Positions 1 to 5,180 of a DNA stretch of 8,037 bases are shown here, one piece after another. The notes under the pieces were generated by a model that saw only the letters and a program-made list of their open reading frames with translations, was not told the DNA's origin and made no database searches. Source of the stretch: Thermoflexus hugenholtzii JAD2 (GTDB lineage: Bacteria; Chloroflexota; Dehalococcoidia; SHYB01); NCBI GenBank assembly GCA_945861815.1, contig CAMAVV010000066.1, positions 1 through 8,037 on the forward strand, given 5' to 3'. The position numbers and the translations under genes were made by a program. How positions within the stretch are numbered: position 1 is the first letter of the stretch; each line of letters starts with the position of its first letter.

Positions 1-612
1 GAAGGACGCGCCGCGCCGGACGACCTCCGGTTTTGGGACGAGCGCCTGGTGCAATCAGGCGCTGTGATTATCGCCGCGCGCGCGAAAGCCCTCCAGGAAT
101 TGGATGGGCTGTCGGCCAAGGTACACGCCGAGTTGACAGGCGGCCGGGAGCGATTGCAGGTCGTCTATAAACCATCGGTGCCTCTCCCTGAGGGGGCAAG
201 CACAGCCGCCATTGCAAAGGCCTTCGCAGCCCAGCTCGCAGCGCAGCGCGAACGCGAGCTGGCTCAGGGTGTCTCCGTCGTCGGCCCACACCGCGACGAC
301 TTCACTTTCATCGTGAACGACGTTGACCTCGCCACGTTCGGCTCCCGAGGCCAACAGCGCTTAGCGACACTCTCGCTGAAGCTGGCCGAGGCGCAATACA
401 TGACGGCGCACACAGGCGAACAGCCGATCCTGCTCTTGGACGACGTCCTTTCAGAGCTTGATGCGCCGCGCCGCGCCTTCCTCCTTCGCGCAATCGCCAC
501 CTACGAGCAGTCGATCCTTACCACCGCCGATCTTCCCTCCCTTGACGAGGCATTCCGCGCAAAGGCGAACCTTGTGCGCGTCAGCGCGGGGGCCATCGCT
601 CGCGATTCCTAA
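1..612 (+). CDS. recF: DNA replication/repair protein RecF, C-terminal part (5' end outside window)
   Basis: RecF is an SMC/ABC-type ATPase that binds gapped DNA and, with RecO and RecR, loads RecA at stalled forks. The frame is open from base 1, so the gene starts upstream; 203 residues are visible against about 350-390 for the family, and the Walker A half is missing. An in-frame GTG at 49 is internal: the codons before it read DDLRFWDERLVQSGA, a typical RecF stretch. In the visible fragment I see VGPHRDDF at residues 94-101, the ABC signature SRGQQR at 115-120 followed by LATLSLKLAEA, and the Walker B/D-loop PILLLDDVLSELD at 142-154. All match RecF well. The stop is TAA at 610-612. Only 38 bp separate it from the sirtuin gene, which has its own promoter-like sequence. 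recF usually follows dnaN, which may lie just upstream. The identification is secure. Confidence 0.95.
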   Translation, partial: EGRAAPDDLRFWDERLVQSGAVIIAARAKALQELDGLSAKVHAELTGGRERLQVVYKPSVPLPEGASTAAIAKAFAAQLAAQRERELAQGVSVVGPHRDDFTFIVNDVDLATFGSRGQQRLATLSLKLAEAQYMTAHTGEQPILLLDDVLSELDAPRRAFLLRAIATYEQSILTTADLPSLDEAFRAKANLVRVSAGAIARDS

Positions 613-634
613 GGCTCCCTCCCTTCCCATGCGC

Positions 635-640
635 TACAAT
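635..640 (+). promoter_or_regulatory. Near-leaderless -10 box of the sirtuin gene
   Basis: TACAAT lies 10 bases before the ATG at 651. If it is a sigma-70-type -10 box, transcription starts about 647, leaving a leader of roughly 4 bases, too short for a ribosome-binding site. None is visible: the bases before the ATG are CTGCGCGCAT. I see no good -35 match 16-18 bases upstream. Inferred from sequence only. Confidence 0.4.
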
Positions 641-650
641 CTGCGCGCAT

Positions 651-1457
651 ATGCCAGCCAGCGATTTCTCCAGCGACAGCCTGCGCGCCATCAACGATGC
701 GGCCCGCCTCCTCTTGCGCGCCAAGCACACCGTCGCCCTCGTCGGCGCTGGGCTTTCAGCAGAGAGCGGCATCCCGACCTTTCGCGGGCCGGGCGGGCTC
801 TGGACCAAGAAGGGCGAGCCAGATATGCGCGGCTACGACGCCTTCCTGCGCGACCCGAAGGCCTGGTGGGAGAATCGTCTCAAGCCGCAAGACCCTGATA
901 TGGAGGCCTTTGCAAAGGCGCTCGAAGACAGCAAGCCGAACCCTGGGCACTATGCGCTGGCGGAGATGGAACGGGCAGGCTACCTGCAGCACATCGTGAC
1001 GCAGAACGTGGACAACCTGCATCAAGCGGCAGGGAGCAAGAAGGTCGCAGAGATACACGGCAACCGATACAAGGTGCGCTGCCTCTCCTGCCTCGCGCGC
1101 TACCACCGCGACCAGGTTCCGCTGGCGACGCTTCCACCTCGCTGCCCCAAGTGCAGCGGCATCATGAAGAACGACGGTGTCATGTTCGGGGAGCCGATCC
1201 CGCGTGACGTGCTGGCTCTCTGCCAGGAGCAGGCGTCCCTCGCCGATTGCATGCTCATCATCGGCACATCTGCCCTCGTCTACCCAGCGGCGGGGCTGCC
1301 CTCGGTCGCGCAGAGCCGCGGCGCGCCGCTCATTGAAGTCAATCCTTTGCCGACTGCCCTCTCAGGCGCGTGCGACTTCATCATCCGCGAGCCTTCGGGC
1401 AAAGCGCTGCCCTATCTCGTGGATCGCATCAAGGCGTTGAAAGAGGATACGAAGTAA
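651..1457 (+). CDS. cobB: Sir2-family NAD-dependent protein deacylase (sirtuin)
   Basis: Sirtuins remove acyl groups from lysine in cytoplasmic proteins, consuming NAD+ and releasing nicotinamide and O-acyl-ADP-ribose. The 268-residue protein is complete and of normal length for the single-domain bacterial/archaeal form. Visible are the NAD-binding motif GAGLSAESGIPTFRG (32-46), TQNVDNLH (117-124), the catalytic His in EIHGN (H136), four zinc-binding cysteines as two CxxC pairs (C144/C147 and C165/C168), GVMFGEP (176-182), GTS (205-207) and IEVNP near the C-terminus. All catalytic and metal positions are present. The Tyr-x-x-Arg pair of SIRT5-type desuccinylases is not obvious after the WWEN segment near residue 72, so deacetylation is the simplest guess, but this was aligned by eye. 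ATG 651 fits the start of the fold and a near-leaderless -10 box. It converges on the small protease gene, with 22 bp between the stops. The symbol reflects the family, not proven orthology with E. coli CobB. Confidence 0.93.
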   Translation: MPASDFSSDSLRAINDAARLLLRAKHTVALVGAGLSAESGIPTFRGPGGLWTKKGEPDMRGYDAFLRDPKAWWENRLKPQDPDMEAFAKALEDSKPNPGHYALAEMERAGYLQHIVTQNVDNLHQAAGSKKVAEIHGNRYKVRCLSCLARYHRDQVPLATLPPRCPKCSGIMKNDGVMFGEPIPRDVLALCQEQASLADCMLIIGTSALVYPAAGLPSVAQSRGAPLIEVNPLPTALSGACDFIIREPSGKALPYLVDRIKALKEDTK

Positions 1458-1479
1458 TTTACTGTCCGGCCTTCTGCGG

Positions 1480-2067
1480 CTAGACCCCGAACGCCTCTTT
1501 TAGAAATCGCTTCACCGCGCTCACCGGCACTGCCAAGCCGACGTCCAGTCCCGCCATCATCGTATTGATGCCGATAAGCCGTCCGTCCGCATCGACCAAT
1601 GGCCCGCCTGAGTGGCCGGGGCGCACATGGATGCTCGCGGCAAGCCACTCCCTCTCGGGGCCGCCGTCCCTCCGAAGCTCGCGCCTCTTGCCGATGTAGA
1701 CGCCTGCCGTCACTGCTCCAGGCACACCCCACGGGTTGCCGACTGCAAAGACAAACTGACCGGACTTCAACTGATCGGAGTCGCCGAGGGCGATGGGGGC
1801 AAGACCTGTCGCCGAGGCGGATAGCGCGGCAAGGTCGTAGTAGCGGTCGCAGGCAACGACGCGCGCCTCGACGCTCTTTCCATCGGGAAGCGACACCTTC
1901 TTGACGCCGCCTCCGATGACGTGGGCATTCGTCACGATGAGTCCGTCGGCGTGCACGACCGTCCCTGAGCCAAAGCCTGTGCCGCTCTGGATGTGCACCA
2001 AGGCTCGCTCCGCCTCGTTCACCGTCCTGGCTATCTCATTATTCAGCTCGTCAAGAACTGCTGGCAT
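1480..2067 (-). CDS. Small trypsin-like serine protease, S1C/HtrA type, without PDZ domain
   Basis: This 195-residue protein is a bare chymotrypsin-fold protease domain of the HtrA/Deg family. The catalytic triad is readable: His49 in VTNAHVIGG, Asp78 in YYDLAAL, Ser153 in RPGHSGGPLV. The usual Asn before the serine is His here; in the family that position mainly contributes main chain to the oxyanion hole, so activity is plausible. SGTGFGSGTVV (28-38) and VGNPWGV (109-115) are also typical. There is no signal peptide or membrane segment, so it is probably cytoplasmic, unlike classical DegP/DegS, and no PDZ follows. The ATG at 2067 is chosen because AAGGAG sits 6 bases upstream; that site overlaps the TAA stop of the preceding PDZ-protease gene (TAAGGAG), with 10 bp between stop and start. 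The frame is open further upstream, but that would overlap the neighbour. The two proteases are evidently co-transcribed and translationally coupled. Substrates are unknown. Confidence 0.87.
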   Translation of the reverse strand: MPAVLDELNNEIARTVNEAERALVHIQSGTGFGSGTVVHADGLIVTNAHVIGGGVKKVSLPDGKSVEARVVACDRYYDLAALSASATGLAPIALGDSDQLKSGQFVFAVGNPWGVPGAVTAGVYIGKRRELRRDGGPEREWLAASIHVRPGHSGGPLVDADGRLIGINTMMAGLDVGLAVPVSAVKRFLKEAFGV

Positions 2068-2077
2068 CGCTTGCTCC

Positions 2078-2974
2078 TTACGTGCGCTCGCCGACGACAA
2101 CCGAGAGCTCCCGCACCTGACCGCCGCGCACAACGGTGATCTGCGACGCTTTGCCCACCCTCTCGCCGCCCAGGGAGGCAAGGAGTTCGTTGGGGAAGCG
2201 CACGGGCTGCTTATCGAGGGCGACGATGATGTCGCCGAGCAAGACGCCACCATTATCGGCTGGGCTCCCAGGCTCGACGGAGTTGATGAGAAGGCCCGTC
2301 TCTTGTTTGACCTGCTGCGCGAGAGCCCCCTGGAGCCGCACCGGATAGGTGCCGACGCCAAGATAGCCTCGCTTCACCCGGCCGTGTGTGAGGATCGCCT
2401 CCACGACGCGGCTGATGGTGGCATGGGGGATCGCCACAGGCGCGCCGCGAGCAAGGGCCGTGGAGTTGAGTCCTGCGAACTGCCCCGCGCCGTTTACCAA
2501 CGGCCCGCCTGAAAAGCCCGGGTACATCGTCACGTCAGTCTGGATGTAGCGGTCGATGCGGCCTCCCGCGGCCGTGCGCCACGCATCGCTCAGTGCGCTG
2601 ACCACGCCGATCGTCGCCTGCACCGTTCGCCCAGGCCGTCCCAAAGCGAGGACGATGTGGCCTACGCGAAGGGTTGTGTGCTCCCCCCAGGTGCCCTTGG
2701 CAAGGCCCGACGCCTGCGCGCGCAGCACCGCGATGTCCGTCGTCGGGTCCCGGCCTGCCAGGCTGGCGGGCGCGCTTTCGCCATTCGGCAAACCGATGGT
2801 GATGCTCTCGTCGCGCTCAACGACATGGCTGGCCGTAACGATGATTCCATCAGCGGACCAGACGACGCCGCTTGCGGGCAGCCTGCTTCGCGCGTCAACC
2901 CGAACGATGGACGGCCCAGCCTGCTCGACCGTCGCCGCAAGATTCTCGGAAAGCGTCCCAAGTATGTTCGACAT
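2078..2974 (-). CDS. HtrA/Deg-like serine protease with C-terminal PDZ domain, no signal peptide
   Basis: Residues 1-195 form an S1C trypsin-like domain: SGVVWSADGIIVTASHVV carries His50, TTDIAVL Asp80, and YPGFSGGPLV Ser155. Residues about 203-295 form one PDZ domain, opening RGYLGVG and containing GLLINSVEPGSPADNGGVLLGDII, which in this family binds C-termini of substrates and regulates the protease. The length of 298 suits a protease-plus-one-PDZ protein lacking the usual N-terminal export region; the N-terminus (MSNILGTLSENLAATVEQ) is amphipathic, not a signal peptide, so a cytoplasmic location is inferred. GN before the Ser is replaced by GF. The ATG at 2974 is preceded by GGAGGAG (2985-2979) 4 bases away. 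It is first of a two-protease unit; the smaller protease starts 10 bp after its stop. The MFS gene lies 146 bp upstream on the same strand. A role in stress proteolysis is a family-based guess. Confidence 0.9.
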   Translation of the reverse strand: MSNILGTLSENLAATVEQAGPSIVRVDARSRLPASGVVWSADGIIVTASHVVERDESITIGLPNGESAPASLAGRDPTTDIAVLRAQASGLAKGTWGEHTTLRVGHIVLALGRPGRTVQATIGVVSALSDAWRTAAGGRIDRYIQTDVTMYPGFSGGPLVNGAGQFAGLNSTALARGAPVAIPHATISRVVEAILTHGRVKRGYLGVGTYPVRLQGALAQQVKQETGLLINSVEPGSPADNGGVLLGDIIVALDKQPVRFPNELLASLGGERVGKASQITVVRGGQVRELSVVVGERT

Positions 2975-3120
2975 CGCGCTCCTCCATCACCTGGCGTTTG
3001 CCTGCATGAACACCATGCGATGATTCAACTGTACGGGGGAGCAAGCACCAGCACACTAGCCATTCGATCAGGCGCAGCAGGCAAAAAGAGCAGGAAGGCA
3101 GATCAGATGCTGAAGGAGGT
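2975..3120 (-). promoter_or_regulatory. Intergenic region upstream of the protease pair, tentative -10 box
   Basis: This 146-bp gap holds no ORF I can support. On the minus strand TACAGT (3033-3028) could be a -10 box, giving a start near 3021 and a leader of about 46 bases that ends in the strong ribosome-binding site before 2974. No -35 match stands out. A perfect 5-bp inverted repeat (GCATG, 5-nt spacer, CATGC; 3004-3018) lies just downstream of that start point. I see no convincing terminator after the MFS stop at 3121, so read-through from the MFS gene is possible. Confidence 0.25.
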
Positions 3121-4353
3121 TTACGCTGGCGCCGGTTGCGGTCTTCTCATCAATCCGAATCTCGCCGCGATGAAGGCCGCTAGCCCAATCGTGACCGCAC
3201 CGCCGATAAGCATCGCCGCCGGCGCGCCGAGCGCCTCTGCGATCGCGCCCGCCAAGAACCCGCCCCCAGGTCCGATGCCGATATAGAGGAAGAAGAGGCT
3301 CATCACTCTGCCCCGCAGAGCGTCTGGCGTCAGCGTCTGCACGATAGCCGTGTTGTATGAGATAAAGATCATCTGTCCGATGCCGATGCCCATAAGGAAG
3401 GGGATAGCAACCGCCATCTCCGTCGTCTGCGACGCGATGATCAGCGCCGCGCCGCCTCCGCTTGCAGCGATTACCTGAACGATATCGCTGCTCGCCTTCC
3501 TTCGCAGCGTCGCGACCGCGAGGGTGCCGATGATCGCTCCGATCCCTATCATCGCGAGAGCCATTCCCAGGCCCCATGCCTCCTGGCCCAAGTCATCCTT
3601 GGCAAAGACAGGCATCAGGCCCGCGCTGAAGGGCATGAGAAAGATCGCCGGGACAAAGGCCATAAGGACAAGCCCGGACAGGCGCCGCTGGCCTGCGACA
3701 TAGGCAAAGCCTTCGCGCATATCGGCCCAGGGAGAAGACCTCTGGCTCGATGGAGCCTGCCTTTCGATCCGAATCATGAAGACAAGGCCGGCCATCGCCA
3801 CATTGCATGCCGCCTGGATGATGAAATTCGCGCCAGGCCCGACTGCTGCGATCATAGCCCCGCCGATTGCCGGCCCAACGATTCTCATCAGGCTCATCGC
3901 CGTCGAATTGAGGGCGATCGCATTCTGCATGTCCTCCGCGGGCACAGTGTTCACGACCAAGGCCTGCCGAACGGGAGTGCCGAATGCCGTCCCGATCCCA
4001 TTGAGCACTGCGAACAGATAGAGATAGCCTGGGTTCACCCAGTCCCCGCCAACGATGACGGCGAGGGCCGTACCGGTCGCTGCCAGGAAAAGCTGATTGA
4101 GGACGAGGAGCTTCCTCCGCTCCATGCGGTCGCTGGCCACCCCGGCGATGGGGCTCACCACAAGCGACGGAAGGGCGCGGGCGGCCAGCAGCGCGCCAAC
4201 CTGGAACGCGGAGCCAGTCAGCTCATGGATAAGCCATCCCATCGTGATGGCCTGGACCCATTCCTGCGTGGAATAAAAGAGTGAACTCGTCCAGAGGTAT
4301 CTATAGTTCCGATGCCGGAATGACGAAAACGTGCTGACGTGTGGCAGGCGCAC
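3121..4353 (-). CDS. MFS transporter, probable exporter (MFS_3/EntS-like)
   Basis: The 410-residue protein is highly hydrophobic with alternating helices and short basic loops, consistent with 12 membrane segments. It opens with FRHRNYRYLWTSSLFYSTQ (12-30), the start characteristic of the EntS-like group of major facilitator exporters. The MFS loop 2-3 signature appears as GVASDRMERRK (71-81), and a related TPDALRGRV loop lies near residue 345 in the second half. FGTPVRQALV and ALNSTAMSLMRIVGPAIGG are also typical of this group, whose known members export siderophores, macrolides or other small molecules by proton antiport. The substrate here cannot be read. The start is a GTG at 4353 with a weak GGGG site 5 bases upstream; no in-frame ATG lies near the conserved N-terminus. 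A promoter-like extended -10 sits 28 bases upstream of the start. It follows the response regulator on the same strand after 88 bp, so that regulator may control it. Confidence 0.9.
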   Translation of the reverse strand: MRLPHVSTFSSFRHRNYRYLWTSSLFYSTQEWVQAITMGWLIHELTGSAFQVGALLAARALPSLVVSPIAGVASDRMERRKLLVLNQLFLAATGTALAVIVGGDWVNPGYLYLFAVLNGIGTAFGTPVRQALVVNTVPAEDMQNAIALNSTAMSLMRIVGPAIGGAMIAAVGPGANFIIQAACNVAMAGLVFMIRIERQAPSSQRSSPWADMREGFAYVAGQRRLSGLVLMAFVPAIFLMPFSAGLMPVFAKDDLGQEAWGLGMALAMIGIGAIIGTLAVATLRRKASSDIVQVIAASGGGAALIIASQTTEMAVAIPFLMGIGIGQMIFISYNTAIVQTLTPDALRGRVMSLFFLYIGIGPGGGFLAGAIAEALGAPAAMLIGGAVTIGLAAFIAARFGLMRRPQPAPA

Positions 4354-4381
4354 AGATTCCCCAGGCTCAAACGTTAGCTGG

Positions 4382-4390
4382 AGTGTAGCA
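4382..4390 (-). promoter_or_regulatory. Extended -10 promoter of the MFS gene
   Basis: On the minus strand TGCTACACT (4390-4382) reads as an extended -10 element, TGn followed by TACACT. The predicted start is near 4375, giving a leader of about 22 bases before the GTG at 4353. The -35 position (about 4410-4405) reads GCCTGG, a poor match. An extended -10 without a -35 often depends on an activator. Confidence 0.4.
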
Positions 4391-4412
4391 TGGGCTGGAA
4401 CGCGCCAGGCCT

Positions 4413-4439
4413 GCTGTCACGAACAGCCGCGCAGCTGTC
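4413..4439 (-). repeat. Short direct repeat upstream of the MFS promoter
   Basis: GCTGTC occurs at 4413-4418 and again at 4434-4439, exactly 21 bp apart, about two helical turns. Relative to the predicted start near 4375, the copies centre near -41 and -62, classic activator positions. An inverted ACAGC (4423-4427) lies between them and could pair with either copy. Six-base repeats can occur by chance in GC-rich DNA, so this is only a candidate regulator site. Confidence 0.25.
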
Positions 4440-4441
4440 TG

Positions 4442-5065
4442 CTACAAGATGATGAGGCCCATCCGCGTGGCTCGCGTCACTGCCTCGGTCCGGCTTTGCG
4501 CTCCCAGTTTCCCCAGGATCGCATTCACGTGAAATTTCACCGTGTGCTCGGTGACGCCTAGCTTGCCGGCGATGATTTTGTTCGGCAGGCCCTCTGCCAG
4601 GAGGCGCAGCACCTCAAGCTCCCGTGCCGTAAGCTCTTCCGCGATGCCCGGGCCTGCCCGAATCGCCAAGCCGCCCTCGTTCAGCGATGGGTCGTACACG
4701 GCGATTCCTTCAGCCAGCGCGTGAATGGCCGCGCGCAGTTGCGAAGGGCGCGCCCTTCGCGAGAGGAGTCCCCGAACTCCGGCAGGACGCACATCGGCTG
4801 CCTGTGCGGCATCAGCGACAAGAGCCAGGACAGGCCGTTCAAGAGTGCGGATCGCATCGAGGCGCGCCGGCGTCAGCGGTCCCCAGCCTGCATCCCACAG
4901 AATCACTTGCGGGGCAAAGGCCCTCACCGCATCTGGCGTCGCCTCGTCCTCGCTAAGCTGTGCGCTCACCGCCACCCCGTGGCCGATGGCGAAAAGAGAG
5001 GCAAGCCCTGCGCGCGCCAGGGTGTCGTTCCCCACAATGATCGTCACAACATCTGCGTCAGTCAT
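4442..5065 (-). CDS. LuxR/NarL-type response regulator with a degenerate receiver domain
   Basis: The 207-residue protein has a receiver-like domain (about 5-120) and a C-terminal LuxR helix-turn-helix (about 143-205). The second is textbook: LTARELEVLRLLAEGLPNKIIAGKLGVTEHTVKFHVNAILGKLG, with the recognition helix around 171-183. The receiver aligns throughout with NarL types (VTIIVGNDTLARAGLASLF at 7-25, PQVILWDAG at 52-60) and keeps the phosphoacceptor Asp58. However, the acidic pair is Gly12-Asn13, the Thr/Ser position is Val83, and the conserved Lys is Ser102. Phosphorylation is therefore doubtful, and no sensor kinase is nearby. The ATG at 5065 is chosen because a TCTAAT -10-like box ends 12 bases before it and the receiver begins at once; the longer open frame upstream lies inside the divergent aminotransferase gene. 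It is divergent from the aminotransferase and upstream of the MFS gene, both plausible targets. DNA binding is near certain; the signal is unknown. Confidence 0.88.
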   Translation of the reverse strand: MTDADVVTIIVGNDTLARAGLASLFAIGHGVAVSAQLSEDEATPDAVRAFAPQVILWDAGWGPLTPARLDAIRTLERPVLALVADAAQAADVRPAGVRGLLSRRARPSQLRAAIHALAEGIAVYDPSLNEGGLAIRAGPGIAEELTARELEVLRLLAEGLPNKIIAGKLGVTEHTVKFHVNAILGKLGAQSRTEAVTRATRMGLIIL

Positions 5066-5077
5066 AGCGTGATGCAC

Positions 5078-5083
5078 ATTAGA
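5078..5083 (-). promoter_or_regulatory. Near-leaderless -10 box of the response regulator gene
   Basis: On the minus strand TCTAAT (5083-5078) lies 12 bases before the ATG at 5065, so transcription would start about 5071 with a leader of around 6 bases. No ribosome-binding site precedes the ATG. The -35 position would fall on the left arm of the dyad at 5098-5117. This arrangement parallels the sirtuin gene. Confidence 0.35.
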
Positions 5084-5097
5084 TGCAGCCGGTGCGC

Positions 5098-5117
5098 AAG
5101 GAGGAGCACTCCTCTTT
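5098..5117. promoter_or_regulatory. Palindromic candidate operator between divergent promoters
   Basis: The arms AAGGAGGAG (5098-5106) and CTCCTCTTT (5109-5117) are inverted repeats matching at 8 of 9 positions around a 2-bp centre; the inner six are perfect. The dyad covers the -35 region expected for the regulator promoter and ends two bases before the TTGACG box of the aminotransferase promoter, so a bound dimer could act on both genes. The T-run on the right makes it resemble a terminator hairpin, but no plus-strand gene ends before it. The binding protein is unproven; the adjacent LuxR-type regulator is the obvious candidate. Confidence 0.45.
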
Positions 5118-5119
5118 TC

Positions 5120-5149
5120 TTGACGCGGCGCGCAGGGCGCTGCTAGGCT
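5120..5149 (+). promoter_or_regulatory. Sigma-70-type promoter of the aminotransferase gene
   Basis: TTGACG (5120-5125) and TAGGCT (5144-5149) are separated by 18 bp, with TG at 5141-5142 giving an extended -10. The predicted start near 5156 leaves a leader of about 25 bases that includes a strong GGAGG (5172-5176) 4 bases before the ATG. It is the best-formed promoter in the window. Confidence 0.55.
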
Positions 5150-5180
5150 GGCCTCCTGCCTTTCGACACCTGGAGGAACT

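Noticed and set aside
1458..1479. Terminator between the convergent sirtuin and protease genes
   Set aside because: The 22-bp gap contains no stem-loop I can draw with a T-run in either direction.
2068..2361. Longer N-terminus for the small protease (open frame up to 2361)
   Set aside because: It would overlap the PDZ domain of the upstream gene by almost 290 bases, its translation is Ser/Arg-rich without features, and a ribosome-binding site marks the ATG at 2067.
1901..2512. 203-codon plus-strand open frame across the two protease genes
   Set aside because: It is antisense to both proteases, spans their junction, and has low-complexity composition with no motif. The minus-strand genes carry full catalytic triads and ribosome-binding sites.
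2657..3286. 209-codon plus-strand open frame spanning the protease/MFS intergenic region
   Set aside because: Both ends lie antisense to real genes and the translation has no family character. Only the middle is non-coding, and no ribosome-binding site marks a start.
4423..4438. Hairpin after the regulator stop codon as a terminator
   Set aside because: The stem is only 5 bp with a 6-nt loop, and no T-run follows on the minus strand, so intrinsic termination is not supported.
5152..5176. CCTCC pairing with the GGAGG ribosome-binding site as a translational switch
   Set aside because: The 5-bp pairing spans a 15-nt loop, and the left arm falls at or before the predicted transcript start, so it would mostly not be in the mRNA.
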